A stretch of 64,000 nucleotides of DNA, taken from positions 1 to 64,000 of the forward strand of contig CAWJPF010000011.1 of the NCBI GenBank assembly GCA_963844625.1, in the 5' to 3' direction. A model generated the notes under the pieces. It saw only the letters and a list, made by a program, of their open reading frames with translations. It ran no database searches and was not told the origin of the DNA. The stretch comes from Palsa-504 sp963844625 (GTDB lineage: Bacteria > Actinomycetota > Actinomycetes > Streptosporangiales > Streptosporangiaceae). Position numbers and translations under genes: made by a program. Positions 57,679-64,000 of this stretch are shown piece by piece; positions within the stretch are counted from its first letter, which is position 1, and each line of letters begins with the position of its first letter.

Positions 57679-58722
57679 ATGACCCAGGCCGCGGAGGATC
57701 CGGTCCTGCACATTCTCTGGATGAACGGCGGTCTCGGCTGCGATGGGGACTCGGTGGCACTGACCGCCGCGACCCAGCCCAGCATCGAGGAGATCGTGCT
57801 CGGCGCTCTGCCGGGACTGCCCAAGGTGGCAGTGCACTGGCCGCTGATTGACTTCGAGTGCGGCCCCGAGCAGGGCGCCGACAACTTCATCGAGTGGTGG
57901 CACAAGGCCGACCGGGGTGAACTCGACCCGTTCGTGCTCGTTGTCGAGGGATCTATCCCCAACGAGGCGATCAAGTCCGAGGGTTACTGGTGCGGCTTCG
58001 GCAACAACCCGGCCACCGGTCAGCCGATGACGACCAGCGAATGGCTCGACCGGCTGGCACCCAAGGCCACCGGCATCCTCGCGGTAGGCACCTGCGCCAC
58101 TTACGGCGGTATCCACGCGATGGCGGGCAACCCGACCGGCGCCATGGGCGTACCTGACTACCTGGGCTGGGACTGGAAGTCCAAGGCCGGGCTACCGATC
58201 GTCTGCGTGCCCGGCTGCCCCACTCACCCGGACAATCTATCCGAGACCATCCTGTACCTGCTGTACCAGGTGGCGGGCCAGGCCCCGATGATCCCGCTCG
58301 ACGAGGCGCTGCGGCCTCGGTGGCTGTTCGACGCCACCGTACACCAGGGCTGTGACCGGGCCGGCTACTACGAGGAAGGCGACTTCGCCACCGAGTACGG
58401 CTCGCCGCGCTGCCTGGTCAAGCTCGGCTGCTGGGGTCCCGTCGTCAAGTGCAACGTGCCCAAGCGAGGCTGGATCAACGGCGTCGGCGGATGCCCGAAC
58501 GTCGGCGGTATCTGCATCGCCTGCACTATGCCCGGCTTCCCGGACAAGTTCATGCCCTTCATGGACAAGCCGCCAGGCTCCACGATGTCGACCACGGCCA
58601 GCGGCATGTACGGCACCGTGATCCGCAGCCTGCGCGGCTTCACCGCCAAGACGGCGGACAAGGAACCGAAGTGGCGCGCGAAGGGCTCCGAACTCCGTAC
58701 CGGCTACCAGAAGACGTGGTGA
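57679..58722 (+). CDS. hhyS: Group 1h [NiFe]-hydrogenase small subunit
   Basis: A 347-residue protein starts at the ATG at 57679 behind AAAGGAGG. It carries the iron-sulfur relay. The proximal-cluster region LHILWMNGGLGCDGDSVAL (residues ~10-28) has C-D-G-D where standard enzymes have C-x-x-C, matching the actinobacterial-type hydrogenase in which an Asp replaces one Cys ligand. Further ligands are in GTCATYGGIHA, PGCPTHPDN, HQGCDRAGYY, KLGCWGP, GGCPNVGGICIACTMPGFP. There is no Tat signal peptide, as expected for this subgroup. It passes electrons from H2, oxidised at the large subunit, towards the respiratory chain. It allows growth-independent use of atmospheric H2 in starved cells. Confidence 0.93.
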   Translation: MTQAAEDPVLHILWMNGGLGCDGDSVALTAATQPSIEEIVLGALPGLPKVAVHWPLIDFECGPEQGADNFIEWWHKADRGELDPFVLVVEGSIPNEAIKSEGYWCGFGNNPATGQPMTTSEWLDRLAPKATGILAVGTCATYGGIHAMAGNPTGAMGVPDYLGWDWKSKAGLPIVCVPGCPTHPDNLSETILYLLYQVAGQAPMIPLDEALRPRWLFDATVHQGCDRAGYYEEGDFATEYGSPRCLVKLGCWGPVVKCNVPKRGWINGVGGCPNVGGICIACTMPGFPDKFMPFMDKPPGSTMSTTASGMYGTVIRSLRGFTAKTADKEPKWRAKGSELRTGYQKTW

Positions 58723-58729
58723 ACGAAAA

Positions 58730-60538
58730 ATGACACAGGTCGAAAACAGCGCAACCGACGCCGAGGCGCCGGCTCAGCTCACCGAGATGAACTGGGATCC
58801 CATCACCAGGATCGTCGGCAGTCTCGGCATCTACACCAAGATCGACTTCAAGGCCAAGCGGGTCGCCGAGTGTCACAGCACCTCATCGATTTTCCGCGGC
58901 TACAGCATCTTCATGAAGGGCAAGGACCCCCGCGACGCGCACTTCATCACCAGCCGGATCTGCGGGATCTGCGGTGACAACCACGCGACGTGCTCGGTCT
59001 ACGCCCAGAACATGGCCTACGGCGTCCGCCCGCCGCACCTCGGCGAGTGGATCCTGAACCTGGGCGAGGCCGCGGAGTACATGTTCGACCACAACATCTT
59101 CCAGGAGAACCTGGTCGGGGTCGACTACTGCGAGAAGATGGTCAGCGAGACCAACCCGGGCGTGCTCGAGCTGGCTAACCACACCGAGGCGCCGCACGCG
59201 GGCGACCACGGCTACCGCACCATCGGCGACATCATGCGCTCGCTGAACCCGCTGGAGGGCGAGTTCTACCGCGAGGCGCTCCAGGTCAGCCGGTCCACCA
59301 GGGAGATGTTCTGCCTGATGGAGGGCCGCCACGTCCACCCGTCCACGCTGTATCCCGGCGGGGTCGGCACGGTGGCGACGGTGCAGCTGTTCACCGACTA
59401 CCTGACCCGGCTCATGCGGTACGTGGAATTCATGAAGCGGGTCGTGCCGATGCACGACGACCTGTTCGACTTCTTCTACGACGCGCTGCCCGGTTACGAG
59501 GAAGTCGGCCGGCGGCGGGTGCTGCTCGGCTGCTGGGGCAGCCTCAACGACCCTGAGCACTGCGACTTCACCTACCGGAACATGGCCGACTGGGGCCGCA
59601 AGATGTTCGTCACGCCGGGCGTCGTGGTCGATGGGAAGCTGCTCACCACCAGCCTGGTCGACATCAACCTGGGCATCCGGATCCTGCTCGGTCACTCGTA
59701 CTACGAGGACTGGGAAGACAAGGAAATGTTCGTCACCCACGACGAGCTCGGCAACCCGGTCGACCGGCGTCACCCGTGGAATCAGCACACGATCCCGCGG
59801 CCGCAAAAGCGTGACTTCGACGACAAGTACAGCTGGACCATGGCGCCACGCTGGTTCGACGGCCAGGACCACCTGCCGCTGGACACCGGCGGCGGCCCCA
59901 TCGCGCGGCTCTGGGCCACCGCGCTGGCCGGCCTGGTCGACTGCGGCTACGTGCAGGCCACCGGCCACAGCGTGAAGATCAACCTGCCGAGGACCGTCTC
60001 CAAGCCGGAGACCACCTTCGAGTGGAAGATCCCGGTGGACAAGCAGGGCAGGCCGCTGTCCAACGCGCTCGAGCGGAACCGGGCCCGGACCTACTTCCAG
60101 GCCTACTCCGCCGCCGTCGCGGTGTACTTCGTCGAGAAGGCCCTGGCCGAGATCCGGGCCGGGCGCACCAAGACGTGGGAATCCTTCACCGTGCCCGAGA
60201 ACGCGAACAGCTGCGGCTTCACCGAAGCGGTCCGCGGCGTGCTCTCGCACCACATGGTGATCAGGGACGGGAAGATCGCGAACTACCACCCGTACCCGCC
60301 CACGCCGTGGAACGGCAGCGTGCGCGACGTCTACGGAACGCCCGGGCCGTACGAGGACGCGGTTCAGAACACGCCGATCTTCGAGGAGAACGCGCCCGAC
60401 AACTTCAAGGGCATCGACATCATGCGGGCCGTGCGCAGCTTCGACCCGTGCCTGCCGTGCGGGGTGCACATGTACCTGGGCGGCGGCAAGGTGCTCAAGA
60501 CGACGCACTCCCCGACCGGAGTGACGCTGGCGATGTGA
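58730..60538 (+). CDS. hhyL: Group 1h [NiFe]-hydrogenase large (catalytic) subunit
   Basis: A 602-residue protein binds the NiFe(CN)2CO centre through the L1 motif RICGICGDNHATC (Cys78, Cys81) and the L2 motif DPCLPCGVH (Cys574, Cys577, His580). These give the four cysteines. The 22 residues after His580 (MYLGGGKVLKTTHSP...) form the C-terminal extension that a specific endopeptidase removes after nickel insertion. SFDPCLPCGVHMY and the N-terminal MNWDPITRIVGSLGIY are characteristic of the group 1h (formerly group 5) family. Only eight bases separate it from hhyS, so the two are one transcript. It oxidises H2 with high affinity. Confidence 0.94.
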   Translation: MTQVENSATDAEAPAQLTEMNWDPITRIVGSLGIYTKIDFKAKRVAECHSTSSIFRGYSIFMKGKDPRDAHFITSRICGICGDNHATCSVYAQNMAYGVRPPHLGEWILNLGEAAEYMFDHNIFQENLVGVDYCEKMVSETNPGVLELANHTEAPHAGDHGYRTIGDIMRSLNPLEGEFYREALQVSRSTREMFCLMEGRHVHPSTLYPGGVGTVATVQLFTDYLTRLMRYVEFMKRVVPMHDDLFDFFYDALPGYEEVGRRRVLLGCWGSLNDPEHCDFTYRNMADWGRKMFVTPGVVVDGKLLTTSLVDINLGIRILLGHSYYEDWEDKEMFVTHDELGNPVDRRHPWNQHTIPRPQKRDFDDKYSWTMAPRWFDGQDHLPLDTGGGPIARLWATALAGLVDCGYVQATGHSVKINLPRTVSKPETTFEWKIPVDKQGRPLSNALERNRARTYFQAYSAAVAVYFVEKALAEIRAGRTKTWESFTVPENANSCGFTEAVRGVLSHHMVIRDGKIANYHPYPPTPWNGSVRDVYGTPGPYEDAVQNTPIFEENAPDNFKGIDIMRAVRSFDPCLPCGVHMYLGGGKVLKTTHSPTGVTLAM

Positions 60539-60598
60539 CCGCCACGGTCAGGCAGGAGAGCTCCGGCACGAGCGGTATAGCCAACTGAGGGAGGGCAG

Positions 60599-61156
60599 AT
60601 GGCCTCAGGCCATGATGCGCAAGCGGCCGGTGAGCGGATCGAATCGCTACTCGCCGAACTGCGGTCAAACGCCGGGCCGCAGGTCGCAGACACTGCGGAA
60701 GAACTGGTGAGCTGCCTCGTCGAGCTGTACGGTGCCGGACTAGCCGAGATCGTGACGATCATCGGCAAGGACGCAGAAGCGGGGCCGCGACTGATGGACG
60801 GCCTGGTCGCGGACCCGCTGGTCGAGAGCTTGCTGTTGCTCCACGACCTGCACCCGACCGATATCGGCAGCCGGGTCCAGCGGGCCATCGACCAGGCGCT
60901 GCCGCAGTTCGGATCGCACGCGCCCCAGGTCGAGTACCGCGGCGTAGACGATCAGGGCGTTATCCACCTGCGCCTGGAAGGCGGCGGCAGCGGCTGCGGG
61001 GCCTCCCCGGAGACGATCCAGGCGGCGATCGAGAAGTCGGTAACAGAGGCGGCACCGGAGGCGGCCGGCGTGGCCAGCGAGGTGGTGCAGACCGTTCCAG
61101 AACTGCCGCTGCTGCAGATCAGCCGTCGGCCGGCCGCGTTCGGGGGGTCGCGGTGA
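60599..61156 (+). CDS. NifU-like C-terminal-domain protein of the hydrogenase operon
   Basis: A 185-residue protein starts at the ATG at 60599 with GGGAGGG upstream. The C-terminal half (IDQALPQFGSHAPQVEYRGVDDQGVIHLRLEGGGSGCGASPETIQAAIEKSV) is a NifU scaffold domain. The usual C-x-x-C pair is reduced to one Cys: the motif reads G-G-G-S-G-C instead of G-x-C-x-x-C. The N-terminal helices (GERIESLLAELRSNAGPQVADTAEELVSCLVELYGAGLAEIVTII) are extra. It occurs beside group 1h hydrogenase subunits in many actinobacteria and may deliver or hold Fe-S clusters, or serve as an electron partner. It is cotranscribed, with 60 bases after hhyL. Confidence 0.85.
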   Translation: MASGHDAQAAGERIESLLAELRSNAGPQVADTAEELVSCLVELYGAGLAEIVTIIGKDAEAGPRLMDGLVADPLVESLLLLHDLHPTDIGSRVQRAIDQALPQFGSHAPQVEYRGVDDQGVIHLRLEGGGSGCGASPETIQAAIEKSVTEAAPEAAGVASEVVQTVPELPLLQISRRPAAFGGSR

Positions 61157-62049
61157 CCACCTGGGACGCCGGGACACCCGGAGAGGCCGCCGATCAGGCC
61201 GGGACAACGGGCCTGCGTCGCTTCGTCAAGCGTCCGTCTGGCGCCCGGCGACTGGGCAGCCAGCCGCCGGGCACCGGACCCGCGCGTATCATGCCCGCCG
61301 GCAGTCCGCCCGCGGGCAGCCAGGCGGCCGGGGCACCGGCCCAGGCGGCCGGGGCACCGGCCCAAACGGCACCGTCGGCCGCTGCGGACGCCTACCGGGA
61401 CCCGGGCGGCCGGCTGACTCTCGATCCGGACGCGCCACCGGACGGGACGGCGGAGGCTGACCGGTGTCAGCTGTGCAATCTGGTGCTCGAAGGCCGGCAC
61501 GGGCACCTGGTGGACACCGACAAGCGGTCGCTGGCGTGCGCCTGCCGCGCCTGCTACCTGCTGTTCACCCATCAGGGGGCGGGGACGGGCGGCCGCTACC
61601 GGGCCATACCCGAGCGCATCTGCGTCGACCCGGACCGGCCGCTGGCCGACGCGGACTGGAGTGAGCTGGATATCCCGGTCGCGATGGCGTTCTTCTTCTA
61701 CAACTCGGCGCTCAGCCGGGTGGTGGCGGGTTACCCGAGCCCGGGCGGTCCGACCGAGTGTGAGCTCGACCTCGCGGCCTGGGACCGGCTGGCCGCCGCG
61801 TATCCGCTGTTCGGCGCGATGGCGCCCGATGTCGAGGCCATCTTCGTGAACCGCACCGAACTGGGCAACGAGGTGTTCCTGATCCCGATCGACATGTGCT
61901 ACTCACTCGTGGGTGAGCTGCGGCTGCGCTGGCAGGGCTTTGACGGCGGCGCTGAGGTCCGCGCCGCGCTCGCGACGTTCCTGACCGGGATACGCAAGCG
62001 GGCCACGGCACTGGAGCCCCAGCTGGCCCGCCAGGACGCGGAGCACTGA
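61153..62049 (+). CDS. DUF5947-like hydrogenase-operon protein
   Basis: A 298-residue protein starts at a GTG at 61153 that overlaps the previous stop (GTGA). After an Ala/Gly/Pro-rich, disordered first ~95 residues come RCQLCNLVLEGRHGHLVDTDKRSLACACRACYLLFTHQGAG, a cluster of five cysteines that could bind zinc or an Fe-S cluster. A globular C-terminal domain follows (VAMAFFFYNSALSRVVAGYPSPGGPTECEL... VEAIFVNRTELGNEVFLIPIDMCYSLVGELRLRW). It resembles DUF5947, found with group 1h hydrogenases. The function is unknown. The cysteine cluster suggests metal handling or electron transfer. Confidence 0.8.
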   Translation: MTTWDAGTPGEAADQAGTTGLRRFVKRPSGARRLGSQPPGTGPARIMPAGSPPAGSQAAGAPAQAAGAPAQTAPSAAADAYRDPGGRLTLDPDAPPDGTAEADRCQLCNLVLEGRHGHLVDTDKRSLACACRACYLLFTHQGAGTGGRYRAIPERICVDPDRPLADADWSELDIPVAMAFFFYNSALSRVVAGYPSPGGPTECELDLAAWDRLAAAYPLFGAMAPDVEAIFVNRTELGNEVFLIPIDMCYSLVGELRLRWQGFDGGAEVRAALATFLTGIRKRATALEPQLARQDAEH

Positions 62050-62050
62050 G

Positions 62051-62767
62051 ATGGCCGACCTGATATTCGGCTGCACCGGCGCGGCCGCGGAGCGGTGGGC
62101 CGCGACTCCGACGCTGACGTTCCAGCTGACGATCACCGAACGGTCAGGCGTGCGCATCCACGCCATCGCGCTGCGCTGCCAGATCCGCATCGAGCCGCAT
62201 CGCCGCAGGTACTCCGCCGCGGAGGCGAAGCGGCTGCACGACCTGTTCGGGGACCCGTCGCGCTGGGCCGACACGGTCAAGCCGATCCAGCTCGCCACGG
62301 TGACCACGATGGTCCCCGCGTTCACCGCGCTGACCGACGTCGAGGTGCCCGTGCCGTGCACCTATGACCTGGAAGTGGCCTCGGCCCGGTACCTGCACGG
62401 CCTGGACGACGGCACGATCCCGCTGCTGATGCTGTTCAGCGGGACCATCTTCGTGGCCACCGATACCGGCTACTCCGTCGAGCTCGTGCCGTGGAGCAGC
62501 GAGGCCACCTACCGGATGCCGGTCACCGTCTGGCAGGACCTCGTCGAGGCGCACTTCCCCGGCAGCGCGTGGCTGCGCTGCAGCCGGGAGACGATCGACG
62601 AGCTTTCCGAGTTCAAGGCGGAGCGGGCCCTGCCCACCTGGGACGCCACCTTCGCGGCCCTGCTGGCCGATGAGCGCGCGAAGAAGCGCGGCGACGCGGG
62701 GGACGCGGGGGACGCGAAGGACGCGGGGGATCAAGCCGGGGATACGCCGGAGGCGAGGCAGTCGTGA
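62051..62767 (+). CDS. DUF6084-like hydrogenase-operon protein
   Basis: A 238-residue protein starts at the ATG at 62051, one base after the previous stop. It is beta-rich: LTFQLTITERSGVRIHAIALRCQIRIEPHRRRYSAAEAKRLHDLFGDPSRWADTVKPIQLATVTTMVPAFTALTDVEVPVPCTYDLEV. A Glu/Asp/Ala/Gly-rich repeat tail ends it (GDAGDAGDAKDAGD, 9-bp DNA repeats). It matches the DUF6084 family that accompanies group 1h hydrogenases. No catalytic residues are evident, and a scaffold or assembly role is possible. Confidence 0.8.
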   Translation: MADLIFGCTGAAAERWAATPTLTFQLTITERSGVRIHAIALRCQIRIEPHRRRYSAAEAKRLHDLFGDPSRWADTVKPIQLATVTTMVPAFTALTDVEVPVPCTYDLEVASARYLHGLDDGTIPLLMLFSGTIFVATDTGYSVELVPWSSEATYRMPVTVWQDLVEAHFPGSAWLRCSRETIDELSEFKAERALPTWDATFAALLADERAKKRGDAGDAGDAKDAGDQAGDTPEARQS

Positions 62768-64000
62768 ACATCGACGCCGTCCGCCGGATGGCCGACGCGG
62801 TCCTCTACGAGGGCTACATCCTGTACCCGTACCGGGCCTCGGCCGCCAAGAACCGCAGCCGCTGGCAGTGGGGCGTGGTCATGGGGCCCGGGTACGCGGC
62901 GGCCGACCCATCGGAAAGCACCTTCACCCAGTGCGAGTGCGTCCTCGAGCACTCCGGCCAGCCCGCCGTCCAGGTCATCCTGCGGTTCCTGCAGGTGCAG
63001 CGGCGAAGCACCGAAGGGCCCGGGCCGGGCGCGGACGCGGGGACCGCAGGCACCGGCACCTGGGACGAGGCGGTCGAACGCGAGGTCGAGTTCACGGTCG
63101 GCGCGGCTGACCTGCTCGGCGACGGCCACGTCGAGGAGTTCGTCGTGCCCGGCGGCGAAGACCGCGAGCCGCTGGCCGAGGGCCAGCCCGGATACGCGGT
63201 GCGCCGGCGGATGCCGCTGGCCGGCGCCGTGTCGGTGCTGGCCGTGCCGTTGCCGGGCCCGTGGCAGGCGGTCCAGCTCCGGGTCCGGGTGGAAAACCGG
63301 ACCGCGGCCGAACCCGTGCCGGAGCGCAGGGAAGACGCGCTGCCCACCGCGCTGGTCGCGGCGCACGTGATCCTGACCGCCGCAGGCGGCGAGTTCATCT
63401 CGATGACCGATCCGCCGATGTGGGCCAAGGCGGCCGTGGCCGAGTGCGAGAACGTGGGCGGCTGGCCGGTGCTGGCCGATCCCGACGGCGGCCGGGAGGT
63501 CATGCTGTCCGCGCCGATCATCTTGTACGATCACCCCGAACTGGCTCCGGAAAGCCCCGGCGAGCTCTACGACGGCACCGAGATCGACGAGATCCTCACG
63601 CTGCGCACGCTGGCCCTGTCCGACGAGGAGAAGGCCGAGGCCCGGGCCACCGACCCGCGCGCGGCCGCGCTGATCGACCGGGTCGAGTCGATGGACGCGC
63701 AGACCCTGGCCGGGCTGCACGGCACCATGCGCTCGCCGCGCCCAGCCGGCGGCCTGGCCGGCGCCGGCCAGGAACGCGCCGGCCAGGAACGCCCCGCGAG
63801 CTCCGGCGGGAGCGACCCGCGGGACACGTACGACCCGTCTGTCCCCTGGTGGGATCCTGAGGCGGACGCCTCGGTGTCCCCCGATACCGACGCCGTGATC
63901 GTCGACGGCCACCGGATCGCGCGCGGCAGCCGGGTCCGATTGCGGCCGGGAGCCCGCCGCAGCGACGCCCAGGACATGTTCCTGATCGGGCGGACCGCGG
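62764..64000 (+). CDS. Further hydrogenase-operon protein, runs off the window
   Basis: It starts at a GTG at 62764 that overlaps the previous stop (GTGA) and stays open to the window end (412 codons). It begins VNIDAVRRMADAVLYEGYILYPYRASAAKNRSRWQWGVVMGPGY. A beta-rich domain follows (CECVLEHSGQPAVQVILRFLQVQ... EREVEFTVGAADLLG), then LTAAGGEFISMTDPPMWAKAAVAECENVGGWPVL. After an Ala/Gly/Arg-rich repeat (GAGQERAGQERPASS), it continues to VDGHRIARGSRVRLRPGARRSDAQDMFLIGRTA. I recognise it as the usual fourth accessory gene of these operons but cannot assign a function. Each reading frame in the operon is coupled to the next, so all are probably made in fixed ratio. Confidence 0.75.
   Translation, partial: MNIDAVRRMADAVLYEGYILYPYRASAAKNRSRWQWGVVMGPGYAAADPSESTFTQCECVLEHSGQPAVQVILRFLQVQRRSTEGPGPGADAGTAGTGTWDEAVEREVEFTVGAADLLGDGHVEEFVVPGGEDREPLAEGQPGYAVRRRMPLAGAVSVLAVPLPGPWQAVQLRVRVENRTAAEPVPERREDALPTALVAAHVILTAAGGEFISMTDPPMWAKAAVAECENVGGWPVLADPDGGREVMLSAPIILYDHPELAPESPGELYDGTEIDEILTLRTLALSDEEKAEARATDPRAAALIDRVESMDAQTLAGLHGTMRSPRPAGGLAGAGQERAGQERPASSGGSDPRDTYDPSVPWWDPEADASVSPDTDAVIVDGHRIARGSRVRLRPGARRSDAQDMFLIGRTA

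Noticed and set aside
58883..60508. 541-codon minus-strand frame opposite hhyL
   Set aside because: Low-complexity Val/Arg/His-rich reading exactly antisense to a well-conserved hydrogenase gene.

Overview
The window is very GC-rich chromosomal DNA with strong third-position G/C bias, GTG and ATG starts, AGGAG-type ribosome binding sites and many 1-4 base gene overlaps. WhiB, a DUF7455-like zinc-ribbon protein, a DUF222/HNH endonuclease, mycothiol-type MDMPI, YceI, an F420-type reductase and an actinobacterial group 1h [NiFe] hydrogenase place it in a filamentous or soil actinomycete, probably near Streptosporangiales/Catenulisporales. The exact genus is inference. No rRNA, tRNA or CRISPR array was seen.

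Region 1 (1-21 kb) is accessory. It opens with the N-terminal part of a serine recombinase and a transposase C-terminal fragment, then a WhiB gene. It is dominated by four paralogous ~940-residue AAA/LuxR (MalT/LAL-type) regulators at 1.9-4.7, 6.3-9.2, 13.9-16.2 and 18.0-20.8 kb. Copies 1 and 4 are intact, copy 2 has a single frameshift, and copy 3 has two internal deletions plus a frameshift. Between them lie a NUDIX hydrolase with a decayed SDR gene, a one-TM peptide coupled to pyruvate:quinone oxidoreductase (poxB), a DUF222/HNH endonuclease, and an alpha/beta hydrolase that appears to lack its nucleophile.

Region 2 (21-37 kb) holds a four-gene operon (BI-1 membrane protein, M20D amidohydrolase, DUF1440-like membrane protein, MBL hydrolase), a DUF574-type methyltransferase, a coupled rhodanese-SufE pair, a lipoprotein and a BASS transporter. 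It also has three regulator/operon modules with visible operator palindromes: TetR/SDR, MarR/MFS/isochorismatase-like, and an EthD/SnoaL/epoxide hydrolase-like operon preceded by two identical 14-bp palindromes. A degenerate EndoU toxin with a probable immunity gene follows at 36.4-37.2 kb.

Region 3 (37-57 kb) contains hemerythrin, an FMN 2-hydroxyacid oxidase beside a benzoylformate-decarboxylase-like ThDP enzyme, a broken serine hydrolase, and a 52-bp perfect palindrome next to a universal stress protein. A small protein built of nine-residue SILSIGS-type repeats comes next. An amidohydrolase-FAH-extradiol dioxygenase operon has a monooxygenase remnant upstream. Then come thioredoxin, a DrrAB-like ABC exporter followed by an F420-type reductase, a TetR/MFS efflux pair with a GTAC-repeat operator array, and assorted single genes.

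Region 4 (56.6-64 kb) is a group 1h high-affinity hydrogenase operon: small subunit, large subunit, NifU-like protein, DUF5947-like protein, DUF6084-like protein and a further protein running off the window. A fused HATPase-like/XRE regulator is divergent from it. The hydrogenase would scavenge trace H2 during starvation. With poxB, hemerythrin, thioredoxin and USP it fits an organism adapted to energy limitation. Frame-disrupting changes are confined to accessory genes, which suggests real decay rather than uniform sequencing error.
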